A DNA stretch of 64,000 bases from JANQMX01 sp965247175. GTDB lineage: Bacteria > Pseudomonadota > Alphaproteobacteria > Kiloniellales > DSM-21159. Of this stretch, positions 7,348 to 16,017 are shown one piece after another (within the stretch, counting starts at the first letter, position 1; each line of letters opens with the position of its first letter). Below the pieces are notes generated by a model. It made no database searches. It worked only from the letters and a program-made list of their open reading frames with translations, and had not been told where the DNA came from. The position numbers were made by a program, and so were the translations under genes. The stretch covers positions 744,001-808,000 of the forward strand of contig OZ252006.1 of assembly GCA_965247175.1 (NCBI GenBank). Direction: 5' to 3'.

Positions 7348-7705
7348 GGCCGCGCGCTCGACCGAGGCCTTGCTGGCCGCCTTGCCACGGCAGGACGACA
7401 ATGCGCCGGCCTTTTCCGAGCCTTGGCACGCGCAGGTCTTCGCCATCACCGTCAAGCTCTCGGAGGAGGGCCACTTCGCCTGGCCCGAGTGGGCCGAGCG
7501 GTTCGGCGCCGGCCTGAAGCGCGCCGCCGAGGCGGGCGGGCCGCGCGACGGCTCGGACTACTATGATGTCTGGCTGGAGACCTTGGAGGCGCTGCTGGTG
7601 GCCCGCGGCTTGGCCACGGACGGCGCCCTGTCGGAGCTCAAGCAGGCCTGGACCGAGGCCTATCTCTCGACCCCGCACGGCGCGCCGGTCGCGCTGAAAA
7701 AGTAA
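7340..7705 (+). CDS. Nitrile hydratase accessory protein (P14K-like activator)
   Basis: This 121-residue protein resembles the N-terminal helical domain of the beta subunit: W-H-A-Q-V-F-A-I-T-V-K-L-S-E, then Y-Y-D-V-W-L-E-T-L-E-A-L-L-V-A-R-G. This is the architecture of the cobalt nitrile hydratase self-subunit-swapping chaperones P14K and NhlE. They deliver cobalt-loaded, oxidised alpha subunit to beta. The ATG lies inside the last codons of the beta gene (8-base overlap). With alpha and beta it completes a three-gene maturation-competent unit. A bidirectional terminator follows directly. Confidence 0.9.
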   Translation: MPEAARSTEALLAALPRQDDNAPAFSEPWHAQVFAITVKLSEEGHFAWPEWAERFGAGLKRAAEAGGPRDGSDYYDVWLETLEALLVARGLATDGALSELKQAWTEAYLSTPHGAPVALKK

Positions 7706-7734
7706 GGCCCGGCCAGCGGTTGCGACCGGGCCTT
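7704..7734. terminator. Bidirectional hairpin terminator
   Basis: AAGGCCCGG (7704-7712) pairs with CCGGGCCTT (7726-7734) in a 9-bp stem between the convergent nitrile hydratase and TRAP operons. On the minus strand it is followed by a T-rich run (TTACTTTTTC). Confidence 0.75.
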
Positions 7735-7751
7735 CAGCTTCCGTGTGAAAC

Positions 7752-8801
7752 CTAGTAGCGGTACGGCGGGCCGGCGTCCCGCATGGTCTGGTTATAGTCG
7801 CGGAAGATCTGCACGACCTTGGCCGCTCGCGGGCTGGTTTGGGCGATCTCGTCCCAGAACTTGTCGGCTTCCTCTTCCACCTGCTTCCACTCCTCGTCGG
7901 GAATGGTGGTGAGCTTCAGCTTGGTGCCCTTGGTGCGCAGGTCTGCCTCGCCGCCCCAGTACCAGTACTGGCGATAGTAGTGCGAGCTGTCCATGCAGAG
8001 ACGGAAGAGCTGCTGCAGGTGATCGGGCAGCTCCTCCCAGCGCTCGCTGTTGGCGAAGTAGGAGCCGATCCAGGCGCCGGAGATGTTGTTGGTCAGGAAG
8101 TAGTTGGTCACGTCCGCCCAGCCAACGGTGTAATCCTCGGTGATGCCCGACCAGGCGATGCCGTCGAGCTCGCCGGTCTGCACCGCCACCTCGATGTCTT
8201 CCCAAGGCAGGGTGACCGGCACGACGCCGAAGCGGCTGAGGAAGCGGCCGGCGGTGGGGAAGGTGAAGACCCGCTTGCCCTTCAGATCCGCCAGGCTGTT
8301 GATCGGGTCGACGGTGGCGAAATGGCAGGGGTCCCAGGCGCCGGCGCTGAGCCAGGTGACGTTCTCGACCTCGTCGTAGGCCTCTTCCCAGATCTCCTTC
8401 AGGCCGTATTGGTTGAAGAGCGTCGGCACGTCGAGCGAGTAGCGCAGGGCCAGCGGGAAGTAGCCGCCGAAGACCGAAACGTCGACCGGGGCGGCAATGG
8501 AATCGTCGTCGCTCTGCACCGCATCGATGGTGCCGCGCTGCATGGCGCGGAACAGTTCGCCCGTCGGCACAAGCTGGTCGGCGAAGAAGAGCTCGATTTC
8601 CATCTCGCCATTGGCGACCTTGTTGAAGGCCTCGATGGAGGGCTTGATCACGTGCTCGGCGAGCGCCGGGCCGGCATAGGTCTGCAGCCGCCACTTAATG
8701 GTCGACTGGGCCTTGACGGCGGGGGCCGGGAAGGTCGAGGCGGCGGCGACGCCGGCCGTGGCGGCGCCCGCCTTCTTGAGGAAATCACGTCTCGCGGTCA
8801 T
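7752..8801 (-). CDS. TRAP transporter substrate-binding protein (DctP family)
   Basis: This 349-residue periplasmic protein has a twin-arginine signal (R-R-D-F-L-K-K, then an Ala-rich segment, with cleavage near V-K-A-Q), indicating folded export by Tat. The mature part matches the DctP family: D-L-K-G-K-R-V-F-T-F-P near residue 165 and the ligand-contact strand region around residues 200-225. The ligand is probably a carboxylate. It is the last gene after the Q and M membrane subunits, with a 165-base gap that may allow separate expression. Confidence 0.92.
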   Translation of the reverse strand: MTARRDFLKKAGAATAGVAAASTFPAPAVKAQSTIKWRLQTYAGPALAEHVIKPSIEAFNKVANGEMEIELFFADQLVPTGELFRAMQRGTIDAVQSDDDSIAAPVDVSVFGGYFPLALRYSLDVPTLFNQYGLKEIWEEAYDEVENVTWLSAGAWDPCHFATVDPINSLADLKGKRVFTFPTAGRFLSRFGVVPVTLPWEDIEVAVQTGELDGIAWSGITEDYTVGWADVTNYFLTNNISGAWIGSYFANSERWEELPDHLQQLFRLCMDSSHYYRQYWYWGGEADLRTKGTKLKLTTIPDEEWKQVEEEADKFWDEIAQTSPRAAKVVQIFRDYNQTMRDAGPPYRY

Positions 8802-8871
8802 TGCTGACTCTCCCTGTGTTTGGTTTTGGGAAACTCGCTCGGCGGCTGTGCCAAGCGCTCTCTGGTCATGT

Positions 8872-8886
8872 CCGCTCTCGGAGCGG
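8872..8886. promoter_or_regulatory. Short inverted repeat between TRAP permease and binding-protein genes
   Basis: CCGCTC (8872-8877) and GAGCGG (8881-8886) can pair around a 3-base loop within the 165-base spacer between dctM-like and dctP-like genes. No T run follows on the minus strand, so it may be an mRNA processing or stability hairpin rather than a terminator. Confidence 0.3.
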
Positions 8887-8966
8887 TTTGGGTGTTGTGC
8901 TGCGTATGTTCTCCTTCTTGATTATGTGAAATAACTGCAATACGGATCACGGAGGAACGGCCACGC

Positions 8967-10292
8967 CTAGCGGCCGTAGTGGTACTCGGGCAGCCAGAGC
9001 GCGAGCTGCGGGAAGATCATCACCAGCGTGAGGCCAAGCACCATCACGAAGACGAAAGGGATGATCGAGCGGTAGATGTCGATCAGCGTGATTTCCGGCG
9101 GCGCCATGGCCCGCATCAGGAAGAGGTTATAGCCGAAGGGCGGGGTCATGTAGGCGATCTGGCAGGTGATGGTGTAGAGCACGCCGTACCAGATGAGATC
9201 GAAGCCCAGCTCGCCGACCAAGGGCACGTAGAGGGGGGCCACGATGACCAGCATCGCCGTGTCATCGAGAAAGGTGCCCATCACCAGGTAGGAGAGCTGC
9301 ATCAGGATGAGGATTTCCCAGGGGCTAAGGTGCATCTGCCCGACGAAGAGCGCCTCGATGGCCTTGACGGCGCCGAGGCCGTCGAAGACCGCGCCGAAGC
9401 AGAGCGCGGCCAGGATGATCCACATGAACATGCAGCTGACGCCGAGGGTCTTGCGGGTGGTGTCATGCAGCACCTTCCAGGTCAGCCGCCGCTTCACCAG
9501 TGCTGCGACCGTAGCCGAGACGGCGCCGACCGCGGCACTCTCCACCAGGCTCGTCTTCCCCATCAGAAAGAGCCCGGTCATGAAGAAGAAGATCAGGAAA
9601 GGCAGGATGCCGGCCTGGAGGAGCTTGAGCTTGTAGCCCCAGGTTATATCGGCGCGCTCCCGCTCCGGCAGCGGCGGCCCGAGGTTCGGCTGCAGCTTGC
9701 AGCGCACCACGATGTAGAGGATGAACAGGCCAGCCATCATCAAGCCGGGGATGGCGCCGGCGAGCCAGAGCTGGCCGACCGGCTGGCGCGCGATCATGCC
9801 GTAGAGCACCAGCACGACGCTGGGTGGCACAAGGATTCCGAGCGAGCTTCCCGCCTGGATCACACCCGTCACCATGATCTTGTCGTAGCCGCGGCGCAGC
9901 AGCTCGGGCAGGGCGATGGTGGCGCCGATCGCCATACCGGCGACGCTCAGGCCGTTCATGGCGGAGATCACCACCATGAGGCCGATGGTGCCGATGGCGA
10001 GTCCGCCCTTCAGCGAGCCGAACCAGACATGGAACATCCGGTAGAGGTCGTCGGCGATGCCGGATTCCGAGAGCATGTAGCCCATGAAGATGAAGAGCGG
10101 CAGCGTCAACAGCGGATACCACTTCATCAGTTTCATGCTGGCGCTGAAGGCCATCTCGATGCCGCCGTCGCCCCAGAGCAGCAGCGCTGAGGTGGCCGCG
10201 ACGAATCCGATCGCCGCAAAGACCCGCTGCCCGGTCAACAGCATGAGCATCATGCTGCAGAACATCATGAGCGCGATGAACTCGTAGCTCAT
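8967..10292 (-). CDS. TRAP transporter large permease (DctM family)
   Basis: This 441-residue inner-membrane protein has about twelve hydrophobic segments and the DctM landmarks L-T-G-Q-R-V-F-A near the start and G-T-F-L-D-D-T-A near residue 345. It is the sodium-coupled translocation subunit. The small subunit gene overlaps it by four bases (ATGA). The length is at the upper end of the family, resembling the group annotated as mannitol/chloroaromatic TRAP permeases. Confidence 0.93.
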   Translation of the reverse strand: MSYEFIALMMFCSMMLMLLTGQRVFAAIGFVAATSALLLWGDGGIEMAFSASMKLMKWYPLLTLPLFIFMGYMLSESGIADDLYRMFHVWFGSLKGGLAIGTIGLMVVISAMNGLSVAGMAIGATIALPELLRRGYDKIMVTGVIQAGSSLGILVPPSVVLVLYGMIARQPVGQLWLAGAIPGLMMAGLFILYIVVRCKLQPNLGPPLPERERADITWGYKLKLLQAGILPFLIFFFMTGLFLMGKTSLVESAAVGAVSATVAALVKRRLTWKVLHDTTRKTLGVSCMFMWIILAALCFGAVFDGLGAVKAIEALFVGQMHLSPWEILILMQLSYLVMGTFLDDTAMLVIVAPLYVPLVGELGFDLIWYGVLYTITCQIAYMTPPFGYNLFLMRAMAPPEITLIDIYRSIIPFVFVMVLGLTLVMIFPQLALWLPEYHYGR

Positions 10293-10828
10293 GACGAGGC
10301 CTCTCCCTCGGCCGGCTCATCCGTGAGCGGTTGGCCTCTGGCCTTTGCCCAGTCCTTGAAGAAGGTGGCGGTGACTTGCAGGAGCATCAGGGTGATGCCG
10401 ATGCACATCACAATCTTGATCGGCGCCATGGGCGGCGCCCAGGAAGAGTAGCTCTTCTCGCCGTACTCGACGGCATAGCGCGTGCTGGAGATGCCGCCGA
10501 ACAGCAGCAGGCCGACATAGAACAACAAGAAGAGGATGGTGAAGCCGTCGACCATTGCCTTGGTCCTGGGCGACCAGCGGCTGTAGAGCAGGTCCATCCG
10601 CACATGGGAATGGGTCTGCAGCGAGTAGCCCCCGCCCAAGAGGTAATAGGCGGCCATGGTGAACTGGGCCATCTCGAAGGTCCAAAGGGAGGGATTGAAG
10701 AAGTTCTTGCTGATCGTGGAGTAGAAGAGAATCCCGATCATCGCGAAGACCAGGTACATGGCGACGTGACCAACCACCCGGTTGATGGCGTCGACGGCGC
10801 GCACGTAGGCCTTGATCGCTCTTGGCAT
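10289..10828 (-). CDS. TRAP transporter small permease (DctQ family)
   Basis: This 179-residue inner-membrane protein has four predicted helices. The segment H-S-H-V-R-M-D-L-L-Y (about residue 90) is the typical DctQ loop. It pairs with the large permease, whose start overlaps its stop by four bases. It is the first gene of the Q-M-P operon. The 250-base spacer upstream, shared with the divergent hydrolase gene, should hold its promoter. Confidence 0.92.
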   Translation of the reverse strand: MPRAIKAYVRAVDAINRVVGHVAMYLVFAMIGILFYSTISKNFFNPSLWTFEMAQFTMAAYYLLGGGYSLQTHSHVRMDLLYSRWSPRTKAMVDGFTILFLLFYVGLLLFGGISSTRYAVEYGEKSYSSWAPPMAPIKIVMCIGITLMLLQVTATFFKDWAKARGQPLTDEPAEGEASS

Positions 10829-11077
10829 CCTATCCCTGTCTTACCGGTGGTTGTGTTCCGGACCCTCGCTATGGGCACCGGCGGCTTGCCACCTGCGTCT
10901 TCTTTTCTTATCGATCTTGGCCGCGTGAAGCCCAGATTCGAAGTGTGCAAAGCCTAGTCGCCTGGACTGGTTCGCTTCAAGCTCTTCCAAGGTCGAAAGG
11001 CTCTGGCGATCTGCTATGCTCGCTGACGCGCAGAGGGCTGACGAGGTCGACGAACGCCGGAACCGCGAAGAAACGTC

Positions 11078-11968
11078 ATGGATGCTACCACGACCGTTCC
11101 CATGACCGAGGCCAGCTTCAGCCTCGCGGAACCCTTTGAGGGGCTTGAGCTCGCCTACCTCGACTGGGGCGACCCGGCCTCGGATCACGTCGTGGTTTGT
11201 GTCCATGGGCTGACGCGCAATGCCCACGATTTCGACGAGCTGGCCAAGGCCCTTGCCGGCCACGGCGCGCGGGTGCTGGCGATCGACGTCGTCGGGCGCG
11301 GACGCAGCTCCTGGCTTGGTGAGCCGCATGATTACGCCGTGGGGAACTATGCGGCGCATATCCTCGCACTGCTGGAAGCGCTTCAGATCACCAAGGTGGA
11401 CTGGATCGGCACCTCCATGGGAGGGCTGATCGGCATGGCCATCGCGTCCCTGGAGAAGCATCCCATCAGCCGCCTGGTCTTGAACGACATTGGCCCCTTC
11501 GTGCCCGAGGCGGCACTGAAGCAGATACAGAGCTATCTCGGTCTCGAGCTGCGCTTCGACAGTTTTCAGGATCTGGAGGACCACCTTCGCTTCATCCACG
11601 CAGGCTTTGGCCCGTTGACCGACGCGCAGTGGCATCACTTGGCGAAGCACAGTGCGCGCCAGGACGAGGACGGCTGGCACCTCAACTATGATCCCGGCAT
11701 TCGCGTGCCCTATGCGGAGTTGGCGACCGGCGACATCGCCTTTTGGGAGCTTTGGGACAAGATTTCCTGCCCAACCTTCGTCATCCGCGGCTCGGAAAGC
11801 CCCATCCTGTTGCGGCAGACCGCGGAGGAGATGACCCAGCGTGGTCCCAAGGCAACGCTGGCCACCTTTGCAGGCGTGGGCCATGCTCCGGCATTGATGT
11901 CACGGGACCAGATCTTCACTATCGAGCGTTGGCTGGACTTGGGTACCAAGCATCCGGCCGCTGCGTGA
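11078..11968 (+). CDS. Alpha/beta hydrolase
   Basis: This 296-residue cytoplasmic hydrolase has the oxyanion motif V-H-G-L-T at about residue 42, the nucleophile elbow G-T-S-M-G (Ser113) and the catalytic His in G-V-G-H-A (His269). The acid is probably in the strand near residue 238, F-V-I-R-G-S-E. Extra helices around residues 140-190 form a lid. Substrate unknown; an ester or amide is likely. It is divergent from the TRAP operon, which might import its substrate or export a related compound, but only proximity supports that. Confidence 0.88.
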   Translation: MDATTTVPMTEASFSLAEPFEGLELAYLDWGDPASDHVVVCVHGLTRNAHDFDELAKALAGHGARVLAIDVVGRGRSSWLGEPHDYAVGNYAAHILALLEALQITKVDWIGTSMGGLIGMAIASLEKHPISRLVLNDIGPFVPEAALKQIQSYLGLELRFDSFQDLEDHLRFIHAGFGPLTDAQWHHLAKHSARQDEDGWHLNYDPGIRVPYAELATGDIAFWELWDKISCPTFVIRGSESPILLRQTAEEMTQRGPKATLATFAGVGHAPALMSRDQIFTIERWLDLGTKHPAAA

Positions 11969-12056
11969 GGCTGCGAATTGGATTGATCGGAGTGGTCGGC
12001 TGACTATGCTGCGGCCGCCAGTCTATCAGGGCAAAAAATCGAACATGGAAAGAGAG

Positions 12057-12404
12057 ATGGACGTTCCTGTTGAGATTACGTTTGAAGGAATGGGGCCTTC
12101 CGATGCGGTGCGTGCACGGGTCGAGAAGGAAGTGGAGAAGCTAGGGCAGTTTCAGGATCGTCTGACGTCCTGCCGGGTCGCGGTCATTGCGCCGAGCCAC
12201 CACCAGACCAAAGGTGGTTTATTCGAGGTGCATATCCACGCCACGCTACCGGGCAACCACGACATCGTGGTGGATCGCCATCCCTCAAAGGACCACGCCC
12301 ACGAGGACGTCTACATCGCCATCCGCGATGCCTTTGCCGCCGCCCGCCGGCAGCTGAAAGACGTCTCGGAAAAGATGCAAGGTAAGGTGAAGCGGCACGA
12401 ATAG
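12057..12404 (+). CDS. hpf: Ribosome hibernation promoting factor / RaiA family, short form
   Basis: This protein of about 115 residues has the HPF/RaiA fold: V-P-V-E-I-T-F-E-G-M at the start, basic patches, then D-V-Y-I-A-I-R-D-A-F-A-A-A-R-R-Q-L near the end. It would bind the 30S decoding region in stationary phase or stress. An earlier ATG at 12045 (and 12006) is in frame. I prefer 12057 because family members begin close to V-P-L-E-I and GGAAAG is well placed. It ends at V-K-R-H-E. Many alphaproteobacterial relatives continue there into a cold-shock-like domain, which is missing here. Confidence 0.8.
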   Translation: MDVPVEITFEGMGPSDAVRARVEKEVEKLGQFQDRLTSCRVAVIAPSHHQTKGGLFEVHIHATLPGNHDIVVDRHPSKDHAHEDVYIAIRDAFAAARRQLKDVSEKMQGKVKRHE

Positions 12405-12426
12405 CCGCTTCAACATCCTCGTCCAA

Positions 12427-14094
12427 TCAAGCCTGGGCGCCGAAGGTCGTGTGGCGGCCCGGCGCCGCCTCCAGCAAAGCGCGGGTGTAGGGGTGCTGCG
12501 GGTGGGCATAGACCTCCGAGGTCAGACCTTCCTCCACCACCTCGCCTTGCTTCATCACCATGATGCGGTCGCAGACCTGCGCTGCGACCCTGAGGTCGTG
12601 GGTGATGAACAGCATGGCGAGATCGAACTCGCGGCGCACCCGGTCAAGCAGCTCCAGCACCTGAGCCTGCACAGAGACGTCGAGGGCTGAGACCGCCTCG
12701 TCGGCGATCAGCACCGTGGGTTCCATGGCGAGTGCCCGGGCGATGCAGATGCGCTGCCGCTGGCCGCCGGAGAACTGGTGAGGGAAGCGGTCGAGCGCAT
12801 CGGGAGAGAGGCCGACCACCTGCATCAGGTCGCGTGCCCGGACCACGGCCTCATCGCGGCCGAGGCCGAAGTTCATCGGCCCCTCGATGACCGAGGCGCC
12901 CACCGTGCGCCGCGGGTTGAGCGAGCGGTAGGGGTCCTGGAAGACGATTTGCACGTCGCGGCGGAAAGGCCGCAAGGCGCTCTCGCCGAGCTTGGCGATC
13001 TGATGCCCGGCAAGCCAGATCTCTCCCTCGGTCGGGTCGATCAAGCGGACGATGCAGCGCGCCACCGTCGACTTGCCCGAGCCAGACTCGCCAACCACGC
13101 CTAAGGTCTCGCCGCGCCGCACGACCAATTGCACGGCGTCAGCCGCCCGGACCGTGCGCTTGCGCCCGAACCAGCCGCCGGCGATGTAGGTCTTGGCGAG
13201 CCCCATGGTTTGCAGGGCCACATCGGCATGGGAGCGCGAGTCCCTCGTGGGCGGCTCCAGGCTAGGCACCGAGGCCATCAGCATCTTGGTATAAGCGTGC
13301 TCGGGGTGGGACAGGACCAGCTTGGCCTCGCCCTGCTCCACGACCTTGCCGTGCTGCATCACCACCACGCGGTCGGCGATCTCTGCCACCACGCCGAAGT
13401 CGTGGGTGATGAACATCACGCCGGTGCCGTGGCGCCGCTGGATACCTTTGATCAGATCGAGAATCTGCGCCTGGGTGGTGACGTCAAGCGCTGTGGTCGG
13501 CTCGTCGGCGATCAGCAGCACCGGCTCCAGCGCCAGGGCCATGGCAATCATGATTCGCTGACGCTGCCCGCCGGAGAGCTGGTGCGGATAGCTGTGCACC
13601 AGGCGTTCGGGCTCCGGCAGGTTGACGTCGCGCATCACCTCGATCACCCGCTTGAGCCGCGCCGACCTATCCATGTCGGTGTGGATCTCAAGCATTTCAG
13701 AGATCTGGTCGCCGACCTTCATGACCGGATTGAGGGCGGTCATGGGTTCCTGGAAGATCATGGCCATGCGCTCGCCGCGCAGCCTGCGGAGCTGCGCTTC
13801 GGACTTGGTCAGCAAGTCCTCGCCGAGCAGCATGGCCTGGCCCGCCACGGGCTTGAGGTCGCGGCGGGGGATGAGACCCATCACGGTCTGCGCCGTGACT
13901 GACTTGCCGGAGCCGGACTCGCCGACCACGCAGACGATCTCGCCGGCGTTGACGGTGAAGGAGACGTTTTCGACCGCGTATTTCCGGTCCGCGTTCGCGG
14001 GAAGCTCGACGCTCAAGCCGCGGACATCGAGGACGGTGCCGGTCGCCGGCGTGCGGCGAATAGGGCGGGCGAGGGTCGCGTTGTCCGATGCCAT
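12427..14094 (-). CDS. Peptide/nickel-type ABC transporter ATP-binding protein, fused DppD-DppF
   Basis: This 555-residue protein has two complete nucleotide-binding domains in one chain. Domain 1 has Walker A G-E-S-G-S-G-K-S, signature L-S-G-G-Q-R-Q-R and Walker B L-L-I-A-D-E-P. Domain 2 repeats these, with D-E-A instead of D-E-P after Walker B, as often seen in DppF halves. It powers the two permeases encoded just upstream, with a 5-base gap. The fusion replaces the separate DppD and DppF ATPases of enterobacteria and is common in alphaproteobacteria. Confidence 0.94.
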   Translation of the reverse strand: MASDNATLARPIRRTPATGTVLDVRGLSVELPANADRKYAVENVSFTVNAGEIVCVVGESGSGKSVTAQTVMGLIPRRDLKPVAGQAMLLGEDLLTKSEAQLRRLRGERMAMIFQEPMTALNPVMKVGDQISEMLEIHTDMDRSARLKRVIEVMRDVNLPEPERLVHSYPHQLSGGQRQRIMIAMALALEPVLLIADEPTTALDVTTQAQILDLIKGIQRRHGTGVMFITHDFGVVAEIADRVVVMQHGKVVEQGEAKLVLSHPEHAYTKMLMASVPSLEPPTRDSRSHADVALQTMGLAKTYIAGGWFGRKRTVRAADAVQLVVRRGETLGVVGESGSGKSTVARCIVRLIDPTEGEIWLAGHQIAKLGESALRPFRRDVQIVFQDPYRSLNPRRTVGASVIEGPMNFGLGRDEAVVRARDLMQVVGLSPDALDRFPHQFSGGQRQRICIARALAMEPTVLIADEAVSALDVSVQAQVLELLDRVRREFDLAMLFITHDLRVAAQVCDRIMVMKQGEVVEEGLTSEVYAHPQHPYTRALLEAAPGRHTTFGAQA

Positions 14095-14099
14095 GGCCG

Positions 14100-15013
14100 C
14101 TACATCTTCCGCGCGATGCGCGGATCCAGCGTGTCGCGCAGCCCGTCGCCGAGCACGTTCACGGCTAAGACGGTCAGCGCGAGCGCGATGCCGGGATAGA
14201 AGATGATCCAGGGGGCGAGCTGGAAGTAGGTGCGGCCCTCGGCCATGATGTTGCCCCAGCTGGGGATTTCCGGCGGAATGCCTGCGCCGAGGAAGCCCAA
14301 GATGGCCTCGGTTAGCATGGCCGAGGCGCAGATATAGGTGGCCTGCACGATCAGGGGTGCCACCGTGTTGGGCAGCACATGCCGCAGCAGGATGAGCGGC
14401 AGGGGGGTGCCGATGGAGATCGCCGCTTCCACATAGGGCTCTTCACGAACGGAGAGCACCACCGAGCGCACCAGGCGCACCACCCTTGGTATCTCGGGAA
14501 TCATGATGGCGATGACCACGGTCATCAGTGTGGCGCCGGACAGCGAGATCAAGGCGATGGCCAGCAGGATCCCGGGGATGGCCATCAGGCCGTCCATCAC
14601 CCGCATGATGACGCCGTCGAGCGCCCGGATGTAGCCGGAGATCATGCCGATGGCGAGGCCGATGACGACGGCGACCGCGGAGACGGCAATACCAACCACC
14701 AGAGAGACGCGCGCGCCGTGGACCAGACGGGAGAAGTTGTCTCGCCCCAGGTAGTCGGTGCCGAAAAGATGCTCCGAGGAGGGCTCCTGGAGCCGGTCGA
14801 TGGGGTTGAGCTCCCTTGGGTCTTCCGTGAATTGCGGACCGACGACGGCAATCAGGACCATGGCGAGCAGCAGGATGGCACCGAAGAGGATCGAGCTGTG
14901 CCCGAGCAGCAGCCCGAGCATGCCCGGTTGCGCGCGACCGCCGGCCGCTGCGGTGACCTCGGGAACCGCGCCCTCAGCCTTGGACTTGCCCGGCAGATCT
15001 CCTGGTAGATCGG

Positions 15014-15017
<4 letters not shown>
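14100..15017 (-). CDS. Peptide/nickel-type ABC transporter permease (DppC family)
   Basis: This 305-residue inner-membrane permease has an extended N-terminus followed by about six helices. The cytoplasmic EAA loop is seen as Y-V-E-A-A-I-S-I-G-T-P-L-P-L-I-L-L-R-H-V-L-P-N near residue 195. F-G-T-D-Y-L-G-R-D near residue 87 is typical of DppC-type proteins. It overlaps the DppB-type gene by four bases. Confidence 0.93.
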
Positions 15018-15958
<941 letters not shown>

Positions 15959-15976
15959 GGCGTTCGCAAAGCCGGC

Positions 15977-16002
15977 GGCCGCCCGCTCAGGTGCGGGCGG
16001 CC
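15977..16002 (-). promoter_or_regulatory. Intergenic 10-bp hairpin after the peptide-binding-protein gene
   Basis: GGCCGCCCGC (15977-15986) pairs perfectly with GCGGGCGGCC (15993-16002) around a 6-base loop. It lies 16 bases beyond the stop of the binding-protein gene, before the first permease. No strong T run follows, so an mRNA-stabilising or partial-termination hairpin is likely, raising binding-protein output relative to permeases. Confidence 0.6.
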
Positions 16003-16017
16003 GTCGTCCTCAAGTGC

